Assembly: GCA_964501725.1 (NCBI GenBank)
Contig: CAZCTO010000006.1
Location: forward strand, 1-64,000
Length of the DNA stretch: 64,000 bases
Origin: CAZCTO01 sp964501725
Lineage (GTDB): Bacteria; Bacillota; Clostridia; Saccharofermentanales; Saccharofermentanaceae
Direction of reading: 5' to 3'
Under the pieces are notes generated by a model. It was not told the origin of the DNA. It worked only from the letters and a program-made list of their open reading frames with translations, and ran no database searches. The translations under genes and the position numbers were made by a program. Below are positions 42,412-49,603 of the stretch, piece by piece (the first letter of the stretch is position 1; every line of letters starts with the position of its first letter).

Positions 42412-44303
42412 GAATCATAAATAACCATTCCGGGCTTTGCTTTCGGTATTTTTTTTACGTGTCTGATCTCACAGAAATCCACATCAACACGAATATTATG
42501 TTCTTGCGGATCTCCTGAGTCCGGAACATTTGTTGCGCTGGAGTTTTTTCGAAAAGCGGAAAGGCTTGACGAAAAATATGCGGCAACACCGGCAGCGGAT
42601 AACACGGACTTATCGGACGGAGTTTTGCCGAAACATCTCAGTACGACATGTGTTCCGGGGGCATTTTTAACATGAAACCACAGATCATCCGGAGAAGCCG
42701 TTTTGAAAGTGAGATTGTCGTTTTGAATGTTGTTTCTTCCGCAAAGAATGATCATGCCGTCCTCGGCTTTGAATCTTCTGTATAAAGAAGTCGGATCTGA
42801 TGGTTTTCTTTTTGCATCCGAATCCTGTGCATCCGGACCTTTGCGTTTCGCGGCTTGCCCGGCGGACCTTAGTGCACGGGAACGTTGTTTCCCGGTTTTT
42901 GATTTGCCGGGGAAATTCGACATCGTCTTGAATGAATCGGATCTTGCGGTGTTTGAATCAGAAACATCAAGTGATTCAATTTCGGCACGCAGTGCATCGA
43001 TATCTTCCTTCTCCGAAGCGCTCAGTGCAGCTTGATGTAAACTTCTAAAATACTCGACGGCAAGCAAATCTTCCTTCAAAAAGCTTGTGGCGGCATCGTT
43101 TTTACTTCGCGCTTTCCGATACTTCTTATAATAGGCTTGGGCGTTGTCCGAAGGCGATCGGTTTGGATTTAGTGTAATACTAAGCATTATGCCCGGATTC
43201 TCATAGTCCTCAACAGATAGCGTACCCTTTTCCGGTATAATATCCTTCTGATGCATCATGATCGTATCCGCATATTTTTTATATAGCAGATAATCGTTCG
43301 AATTATGAATATCGGACTCGTGAACTGCCATTTTACGAACTGCGTGAGACAGGGCATTCTGAGCAAATGTGATTATTGGTTTTTGCAATTGCTCGAAAAT
43401 GTTTCTCCTCATTTTCGAGCGATGTAATGTATCTATTGCATCCGATATTGAAGTCGACGATATTGCTCTTCCGGCATCCTCCAGTTTCAATGCATGAAAA
43501 TCCGTCGGAGAGTCTTTATCAATTGAGAAGTAAAGACTCGGGGAAAGATCCATCTGCTTAATTCGCGTCAAAAGAACCAGTGATGCTTTGCAAATCGATT
43601 GAATTTCAGGTGAACTCAATTGCCGGTAACCTTTTCGCCCATCCACAGAGGCCAGATAACAAATCTCCCTGGCAAGTAAAGGACTGAAGCCCTGCAAAGA
43701 CTCCAGAAGTGCCTTTTCGATCGGTCGGCCATAGGATGACTCAAGAATAGGAGGGAGGCCTCTTTCGATCATGCGAATCGCATCATCGGGGAAAATCTTA
43801 CCCTGACCCGGCGGGTATTCGTATATTCTTGCCGGCATGACTTCACGTACACGACTCATGGATGAGTCGACATGCATGATACAGTCCAAAATTTTATTCT
43901 GCTGATTTACCAATACGATGTTGCTATAGCGCCCCATCATTTCAATGATCAGACGATATTCGATCAAATCCTGAAGATCATTCATCGATGCGATATGAAT
44001 TTCAATAATTCGTTCAAATGGCGGAGCCGTCACCGAAGTAATTCTTCCGCCGGAAAGATACTTTCGAAGCAGCATGCAAAAAGATGGCGGAACTGCCGGA
44101 TTCTCCTTAGTGGATTCAGTTAGATGAATGCGTGGGAATTCAGGATTGGCCGACAGTGAAAGACGAGTATGACCTTTTGACGTACGTAAATGAATACATA
44201 ACTCATATTTGTCAGGTTGATAAAACTTTTCTGCACGTGCTCCGCATAACGCATGATCGAGCTCGATTGAAAGAAAATGCGTGGTAATTCCGTCGAGGGG
44301 CAT
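42363..44303 (-). CDS. rqcH: Ribosome quality control protein RqcH (NFACT family)
   Basis: RqcH binds split 50S subunits with stalled chains and adds C-terminal alanine tails that mark them for degradation. The 646-aa protein has the NFACT-N domain (1-200), helix-hairpin-helix and coiled-coil parts (about 200-470), and the NFACT-R domain (RFKAEDGMIILCGRNNIQND near 515, LWFHVKNAPGTHVVL near 545). The functionally vital pair Asp97-Arg98 of the Bacillus protein is here Glu97-Arg98 (PFERII), a conservative change. A poorly conserved basic/serine-rich linker lies at about 455-510. It starts nine bases after the small membrane protein gene. Older annotation calls this family fibronectin-binding protein. 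Confidence 0.92.
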   Translation of the reverse strand: MPLDGITTHFLSIELDHALCGARAEKFYQPDKYELCIHLRTSKGHTRLSLSANPEFPRIHLTESTKENPAVPPSFCMLLRKYLSGGRITSVTAPPFERIIEIHIASMNDLQDLIEYRLIIEMMGRYSNIVLVNQQNKILDCIMHVDSSMSRVREVMPARIYEYPPGQGKIFPDDAIRMIERGLPPILESSYGRPIEKALLESLQGFSPLLAREICYLASVDGRKGYRQLSSPEIQSICKASLVLLTRIKQMDLSPSLYFSIDKDSPTDFHALKLEDAGRAISSTSISDAIDTLHRSKMRRNIFEQLQKPIITFAQNALSHAVRKMAVHESDIHNSNDYLLYKKYADTIMMHQKDIIPEKGTLSVEDYENPGIMLSITLNPNRSPSDNAQAYYKKYRKARSKNDAATSFLKEDLLAVEYFRSLHQAALSASEKEDIDALRAEIESLDVSDSNTARSDSFKTMSNFPGKSKTGKQRSRALRSAGQAAKRKGPDAQDSDAKRKPSDPTSLYRRFKAEDGMIILCGRNNIQNDNLTFKTASPDDLWFHVKNAPGTHVVLRCFGKTPSDKSVLSAAGVAAYFSSSLSAFRKNSSATNVPDSGDPQEHNIRVDVDFCEIRHVKKIPKAKPGMVIYDSYKTLSVVASLPEKLP

Positions 44304-44311
44304 GTCCTACC

Positions 44312-44635
44312 TCAATTTCTATCCTTAATTCTGTCTTTCAGTACAAATATCACCCAGCCGATCAATATCGCCAGAATTAATTCTATTCCCAGTAATACAT
44401 AGAACCGATCAAAATTGTTGAGTGTCAGCAATATATCTAATCCGACGATGGCAAGAACTCCGAAAAGAATTATGAATACTTTCCCGACCGGATTTTTAGC
44501 AACAGCTTTCAGAAATGAAGAACTCGAAGGAGGAGCCTGAACGGTACGACGCGACGGAGCCCGGGACGTAGTCTTTCTGCGCTGAGATGAATTTGATCTG
44601 CTTTTTTTCTTTTTTATCTCTGCCACGATAATCAT
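44312..44635 (-). CDS. Small membrane protein with a basic N-terminal tail
   Basis: This 107-aa protein has a Lys/Arg/Ser-rich N-terminal tail (KKKKSRSNSSQRRK) followed by two membrane spans at about 52-70 and 77-97 and a short charged end. I do not recognise a family. The basic tail would stay in the cytosol and could bind nucleic acid or ribosomes; given that it lies just before rqcH, that is possible but unproven. AAAGGAAGG precedes the ATG at 44635; the open frame continues upstream to 44782 through the terminator, which argues against a longer protein. Confidence 0.7.
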   Translation of the reverse strand: MIIVAEIKKKKSRSNSSQRRKTTSRAPSRRTVQAPPSSSSFLKAVAKNPVGKVFIILFGVLAIVGLDILLTLNNFDRFYVLLGIELILAILIGWVIFVLKDRIKDRN

Positions 44636-44672
44636 TTCCCTTCCTTTTGATTCGATAACAGTATACCAAAAG

Positions 44673-44704
44673 AAAGAGTGTTTGCTATAAAACAAACACT
44701 CTTT
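44673..44704 (-). terminator. Rho-independent terminator of the prs-oad operon
   Basis: On the minus strand AAAGAGTGTTTG pairs perfectly with CAAACACTCTTT, and a T-rich tail (CTTTT) follows. It lies 28 bases after the gamma-subunit gene and ends the transcript of the two prs and the two oad-like genes. Confidence 0.85.
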
Positions 44705-44732
44705 ATCGAATATACCGAAATAATGATGGATC

Positions 44733-44924
44733 TCAGGTGTCTTGTCCGTTCTTCTTGGCTGCTCTTTTATCGAAAGACTCAACGATGGCTTGCATCAGAA
44801 TAATCGTAACAAAGAAGAGAAGCAAGACAAGGAAAACACCGCAAAGACCAAAGGCTACAACGGTCAAGCCTTGTTCGGTTAATTTGGATATAAGAAAAAA
44901 GATTTGGCTTAAAAATATGTCCAT
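44733..44924 (-). CDS. Na+-translocating decarboxylase gamma-like subunit (OadG type)
   Basis: This 63-aa protein has one membrane span at about 20-45 followed by a short charged tail (ESFDKRAAKKNGQDT). Size, topology and the position 15 bases after the beta-subunit gene point to the small gamma subunit that anchors decarboxylase complexes. The sequence alone would not prove it. GGAGG precedes the ATG. A terminator follows. The proline-rich, zinc-binding tail of classical OadG is missing, so it is a short form. Confidence 0.72.
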   Translation of the reverse strand: MDIFLSQIFFLISKLTEQGLTVVAFGLCGVFLVLLLFFVTIILMQAIVESFDKRAAKKNGQDT

Positions 44925-44939
44925 CTGTGATTCCTCCTA

Positions 44940-46130
44940 TCAGAATACAAACATGCCGACCAATGCAATAACAAGGCCGCCTGCGACGATAGACCCAAGC
45001 TGCCCGGAAACGTTGGCACTGATTGCTTGCATGAGAATGAAATTGGTCGGATCTTCTTCTTTTGCCATCTTCTGCACGACGCGTGCGGACATCGGGAAGG
45101 CAGAAATACCGGCAGCCCCGATCATCGGGTTGATTTTTTTCTTCAGGAAGATATTCAGGAACTTTGCGAAAAGAACTCCGCCGGCGGTGTCAAAGACAAA
45201 GGCAAACAAACCCAGGAGCAGGATTAATCCGGTAATCGGATCAATGAAACGATCCGCAAGCATTGTGGATCCGATTGTAATACCCAGTAAAAGTGTGACC
45301 AGGTTTGCAAGTTCATTTTGCGCAGACTGGGATAATCTCTCAAGAACACCCGCTTCGCGAATCAGATTTCCGAACATCAAGGATCCTACAAGCGGTGCGC
45401 TCATGGGAACGAGAACACCGGCAATCACCGTAACCGTAATCGGGAAGAGAATTTTGACGAGCCTCGGAACTTTCTCTTCATGATAATCCATTCGGATCAT
45501 ACGCTCTTTCTTGGAAGTAAGTGCGCGGATTACAGGGGGCTGAATAATCGGAACCAACGACATGTATGAATATGCGGCCACAGATATGGGGCCCATATAA
45601 TCAGTTAAATTGAAATAGTTGCCGACGTAAATCGTCGTGGGTCCGTCCGCCGCACCGATAATACCGATGGCTGCGGAAAGCTTGAGCGCCATGTCAGACT
45701 CAATGCCAAGAAGAGGAAGAAGGAACAGGGAAATCAGAAAGGTTGCAAAGATGCCGAACTGAGCCGCGGCCCCGAAAAAAATCATATAAGGATTTTTAAA
45801 AAGAGGCGTAAAGTCGATCATGGCACCGATGGCAATGAAGATCAGGATAGGGAAGAGCTCTGTCGCGATTCCTGCCTGTCTCAATACCTCCAGGAATCCG
45901 ACTTCGGAAGTCTCTACACCGAGCATGTTTGTGACATTTCCGACGATATTGAAGGGTAGATTGACCAGAATAGCACCAAAGCCTATGGGTAAAAGCAGTG
46001 ATGGCTCGTATTCTTTTTTGATCGCAAGATAAATCAGAATTCCGCCGATTACGTACATAATCAACGCTTTCCAATTATCCCCGTGACCAAAGTAAAGAAC
46101 ACCTTCAAATATTTCTTTAAGGATGTTCAT
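44940..46130 (-). CDS. Na+-translocating decarboxylase beta subunit (OadB/GcdB type)
   Basis: The beta subunit couples carboxybiotin decarboxylation to sodium export. The 396-aa protein is very hydrophobic, with about nine to eleven spans. It has the ion-path motif GAADGPTTIYVGN near residue 155, the GAMIDFTPLF segment near 100 and NPMIGAAGISAFPMSARVVQ near 335. Classical family relatives serve oxaloacetate, glutaconyl-CoA or methylmalonyl-CoA decarboxylases; which one cannot be told because the alpha (carboxyltransferase) and biotin-carrier genes are not in this window. It starts 21 bases after a prs gene and shares its operon. Confidence 0.92.
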   Translation of the reverse strand: MNILKEIFEGVLYFGHGDNWKALIMYVIGGILIYLAIKKEYEPSLLLPIGFGAILVNLPFNIVGNVTNMLGVETSEVGFLEVLRQAGIATELFPILIFIAIGAMIDFTPLFKNPYMIFFGAAAQFGIFATFLISLFLLPLLGIESDMALKLSAAIGIIGAADGPTTIYVGNYFNLTDYMGPISVAAYSYMSLVPIIQPPVIRALTSKKERMIRMDYHEEKVPRLVKILFPITVTVIAGVLVPMSAPLVGSLMFGNLIREAGVLERLSQSAQNELANLVTLLLGITIGSTMLADRFIDPITGLILLLGLFAFVFDTAGGVLFAKFLNIFLKKKINPMIGAAGISAFPMSARVVQKMAKEEDPTNFILMQAISANVSGQLGSIVAGGLVIALVGMFVF

Positions 46131-46151
46131 TTCTCTTCCTCCCGCATTAAA

Positions 46152-47366
46152 TTATTGTTGGATCTTTCTGTTCTGAAGCAAGGTTTGTATTTTCTCGGTC
46201 GGGTTAATTAAATTGGACAGTGAAGCGTCATGATTAATCGCATCGATCAATAACGCGACGAACTTTGTTAAGTTTACATCATCGAACCATGGTGCCGCAA
46301 GAAGTTCCGGCCTTCTATATATCAAATTCGTTGCAAAAACTTTATTTAAAAGACCTTCTTCGTACGCTTTGTTGAAATGTTCGATCCCTTCGGTGAATAA
46401 AGCGAAGGTTACCGCACAATAAATGTTGCGGGCACCGCGTTCTTTCATTTCTCTGGCAATGTCTAAAATGGAGTCTCCGGAAGAGATCATGTCATCCACA
46501 ATTAAAATATCCATGCCATCCACAGAGTCACCGAGAAATTCATGGGCGACGATAGGATTCCTGCCGTTAATCACCTGCGTATAATCTCTTCGTTTGTAAA
46601 AAGTTCCCAGAGGAACACCGAGAACTGAAGCCATATACATCGCGCGCGTGATACCGCCTTCATCGGGGCTAACGATCATAAACTTTCCTTCCGACAAATC
46701 AAGATCCGGAATTGCGCGAAACAAAGCCTTGATAATTTGATAAGAAGTAGAAAGACTTTCAAATCCTGAAGTGGGAATTGCATTGGCAACGCGCTCGTCA
46801 TGCGCATCAAAGGTGATAATATTTTCAACACCGAGACCATAAATTTCTTCCAATGCGAAAGCACAATCAAGGGATTCTCTGGCATTACGCTTATGCTGGC
46901 GACTCTCATACAAGAAAGGCATGATCACATTGATTCTTCTGGCTTTTCCGGAACAGGCAAGAATTACTCTTTTCAAATCCTGATAATGATCATCCGGGCT
47001 CATGTTGTTCTCAATCCCGAACATTTTATACGTGCAGGAAAAATTCATGACATCGCTTAAAATGAAAAGATCGTGACCTCGTACCGAATTCAGAATAACC
47101 GCTTTGCCTTCTCCGGAAGAGAACCGCGTGTTGTCAACGTCCATCCGGTAGTCATTACGATAGAAACCGGGATACCGGCTGATAATATGTTGTTCCTGAT
47201 ATTCGGACCGTCTTTTATTGAGAAAGTAATTAACGCTTTCCGCAAAGTTGACGCTCCCTTTCAGCGGGATTATTCCGATTGGGCCGACCGGTGCCATCGG
47301 ATTGTCCCCGTACTGGTTATACCTTGAGTATGCCTTGTCATCTGAAGCCGTTGGAATCGAATTCAT
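46152..47366 (-). CDS. prs: Ribose-phosphate pyrophosphokinase, long form (second of a tandem pair)
   Basis: Prs makes PRPP from ribose-5-phosphate and ATP for nucleotide, His, Trp and NAD synthesis. This 404-aa protein is longer than the usual 310-320, mainly at the N-terminus. It keeps the metal/PRPP loop ILIVDDMISSGDSI near residue 285, the nucleotide segment VSPDEGGITRAM near 228 and the catalytic loop KRRDYTQV near 254. It is a clear paralogue of the gene directly upstream (shared PVGPIGII/PFGPIGII, SGKARRINVIMPFLYE, NLIYRRPELL). GGGATGGGGG six bases upstream selects the ATG at 47366. It is followed by decarboxylase beta and gamma genes. Confidence 0.88.
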   Translation of the reverse strand: MNSIPTASDDKAYSRYNQYGDNPMAPVGPIGIIPLKGSVNFAESVNYFLNKRRSEYQEQHIISRYPGFYRNDYRMDVDNTRFSSGEGKAVILNSVRGHDLFILSDVMNFSCTYKMFGIENNMSPDDHYQDLKRVILACSGKARRINVIMPFLYESRQHKRNARESLDCAFALEEIYGLGVENIITFDAHDERVANAIPTSGFESLSTSYQIIKALFRAIPDLDLSEGKFMIVSPDEGGITRAMYMASVLGVPLGTFYKRRDYTQVINGRNPIVAHEFLGDSVDGMDILIVDDMISSGDSILDIAREMKERGARNIYCAVTFALFTEGIEHFNKAYEEGLLNKVFATNLIYRRPELLAAPWFDDVNLTKFVALLIDAINHDASLSNLINPTEKIQTLLQNRKIQQ

Positions 47367-47397
47367 CTTATGCCCCCATCCCATATAATAAATATGT

Positions 47398-48624
47398 CTA
47401 TTCCATCAATTCTCCGATACGCATTTGTCCCAGTAAATCCGAAATTAACAAGCTTGGATTTACCAGCTTGCCCAGAGACTCATCCACATTAATCGCATCA
47501 ATCAAACGAGCCACAAAAGGTGTCATATTTACATCAACATACCACGGTGCCGAAAGAAGCTCCGGCTTCCGGTAAATCAGATTGGTACAAAGAACTTTCC
47601 TGATAATCCCTTGCTTGACGGCGTTCTGAATCCGGTCGATTCCGTCGGTAAAAAGTCCGAAAGGCGATACGCAATAGATGTCTTTTGCCCCGCGGGCTTT
47701 CATGACCGTAGCGGTATCGACCATTGTCTTTCCGGAATTAATCATATCGTCAACAATCAAAATATCCCGGCCTACAGGTGATTCGCCGAGAAAACGAATT
47801 TCCTTTATGGGATGTTCACCGTCAACCCGTACTGAATAATCTTTATGTCGATAAAAAATGCCCAGAGGAACTCCCATCAATGAGGAGTAAAATATTGCTC
47901 TTGAAACACCGGTTTCATCGGGACTGACCACCATCATATTATCTTTGTTAATTTTAAGTTTGGGGGTTGTGGCAATCAGTGAACTGATGATCTTGTATGC
48001 GGACTTAGGCGTCTCAATTCCCATGAGAGGAACGGCATTTGCTACGCGGGAGTCGTGCGGATCAAAAATAATCAGATTGGCAACACCAAGGCTGTATAGC
48101 TGTTGAAGCATCGCCGCACAGTCCAGAGATTCTCTGTAAGCGCTGTTGTCCTGACGTCCTTCATATAGAAAGGGCATGATCACATTGATTCGTCTGGCTT
48201 TACCGCTTACTGCCATAATAATTCTGAGCAAATCGCGATAGTGATCATCCGGGCTGGTGCTGTGCTCAAGGCCGAACACAGGAAACTTCGCCTGATGGGA
48301 TAAAACATCCGTAACGATAAATATATCATGACCGCGTACGGTTTGGCTCAGCGTTACTTTGCCTTCTCCGGTTTCAAAACGTATTATTGAAGATTGAATG
48401 ATATAGTCTTTACGAAGATATCCGACGCTGTCAACATAGGGATTACTGAAGTCCTGTTTCCGCTTCAGGCGTTTTTCGTATAAGACCGAGTTAATTTGAT
48501 TGACGAATTCCTCATTCGCGGTGTGAGCAATAATCCCGATCGGGCCGAATGGTTCAAGAAGATATCCCCGAAAATCAGGTTTCAATTTCTCGGCTGAGTC
48601 AGAATGAAGAGAAGGGTTTGTCAT
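47398..48624 (-). CDS. prs: Ribose-phosphate pyrophosphokinase, long form (first of a tandem pair)
   Basis: This 408-aa paralogue of the next gene has the same long-form layout: an N-terminal PFGPIGIIAHTANEEF region, HDIFIVTDV near 93, SGKARRINVIMPFLYEGRQD near 138, VSPDETGVSRAI near 228 and the PRPP loop ILIVDDMINSGKTM near 287. Both copies keep the catalytic motifs, so neither looks like a dead subunit. GCGGAGG precedes the ATG at 48624; an in-frame ATG at 48645 is less well placed. The start region faces engB across 247 bases. The pair could assemble as a hetero-oligomer. Confidence 0.88.
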   Translation of the reverse strand: MTNPSLHSDSAEKLKPDFRGYLLEPFGPIGIIAHTANEEFVNQINSVLYEKRLKRKQDFSNPYVDSVGYLRKDYIIQSSIIRFETGEGKVTLSQTVRGHDIFIVTDVLSHQAKFPVFGLEHSTSPDDHYRDLLRIIMAVSGKARRINVIMPFLYEGRQDNSAYRESLDCAAMLQQLYSLGVANLIIFDPHDSRVANAVPLMGIETPKSAYKIISSLIATTPKLKINKDNMMVVSPDETGVSRAIFYSSLMGVPLGIFYRHKDYSVRVDGEHPIKEIRFLGESPVGRDILIVDDMINSGKTMVDTATVMKARGAKDIYCVSPFGLFTDGIDRIQNAVKQGIIRKVLCTNLIYRKPELLSAPWYVDVNMTPFVARLIDAINVDESLGKLVNPSLLISDLLGQMRIGELME

Positions 48625-48754
48625 CAAGTCCTCCGCAATAATCATTCGTTATAACTGAAACGATTCGCTCAACATCAGTATATCTCTATTCAGTCTTTTT
48701 TTGTATGGTGAAAAATGCATGAAAATTTCTCGCTTACGGATTCGTAATATGTTT

Positions 48755-48768
48755 ATTGAGCTCTCAAT
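48755..48768. repeat. Short inverted repeat in the prs/engB divergent gap
   Basis: ATTGAG-CT-CTCAAT is a 14-base inverted repeat in the intergenic region 48625-48872. It may be an operator for either direction. No convincing promoter pair could be fitted next to it, so this is tentative. Confidence 0.3.
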
Positions 48769-48872
48769 CGGGATAGTAACATCGCTGTTAATGTGTTCGT
48801 CACATAAATACTATCTAAGAATGCGCAATCGTGATACAGTTATTTTACATTAAAATTTTGCGGAGAAACGTT

Positions 48873-49472
48873 GTGAAAGTAAATTTTAGAAATACAACTT
48901 TCTGGGGAGTGGCTGCGGATATTTCATCCAGTCCTGTTTCAGATAATGCGGAAGTTGTACTATCCGGCAAATCAAACGTCGGAAAATCTTCTCTTGTAAA
49001 TGCGCTTGCGGATAATCATAAGCTCGCCAGGGTAAGTTCAGAGCCGGGAAAAACTCGACTGGTGATCTATTTCAATGTGGATGACCGGTTTTTTTTAACA
49101 GACTTGCCGGGTTATGGATATGCGAAAGCCCCCAAATCCATCAGAGAGCAGTATTCGAAACTTGCGGATCAGTATTTCGGATGCGGCCGCCCCATTCGAT
49201 TGGTACTTCATCTGATTGACATTCGGCACGAACCGTCCGTTGACGATATCCGTATGATTCACTACATGGACGAAAATCGTATACCCTATTTTATCGTTTT
49301 TAATAAGGCGGATAAGTTCTCCAATGCGCAACGAAAGAAAAGGATTTCTGAACTGGAAAACGAATTGGGTGATCATAATTCCCTGGGATGTTTTGCAATC
49401 TCTTCCGAGAAAAAAGAAGGCATCGAAATTTTGCGGGATGCAATTGAGGCGCATCTTTTCCCGGATTCCTGA
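48873..49472 (+). CDS. engB: Ribosome biogenesis GTPase EngB (YsxC/YihA)
   Basis: EngB is an essential GTPase in 50S subunit assembly. The 199-aa protein has G1 SGKSNVGKSSLVNAL near residue 31, G3 LTDLPGYGYAKAPK near 73 and G4 FNKADKF near 140. The GTG at 48873 is preceded by CGGAGA, giving the conserved start VKVNFRNTTFWGVA; an earlier in-frame GTG at 48831 lacks a site. Length is typical. Confidence 0.94.
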   Translation: MKVNFRNTTFWGVAADISSSPVSDNAEVVLSGKSNVGKSSLVNALADNHKLARVSSEPGKTRLVIYFNVDDRFFLTDLPGYGYAKAPKSIREQYSKLADQYFGCGRPIRLVLHLIDIRHEPSVDDIRMIHYMDENRIPYFIVFNKADKFSNAQRKKRISELENELGDHNSLGCFAISSEKKEGIEILRDAIEAHLFPDS

Positions 49473-49603
49473 ATTGAATAACGATATTTATATTTAATCG
49501 TTTTGTCATCAGTTGTCTGTTGTTGTCGATTTTTCGATTCGCTTACCTCGACCATTATCCATATAATCGACGTGCAGAAAGCATATGAGGAACGTCGATT
49601 TTT

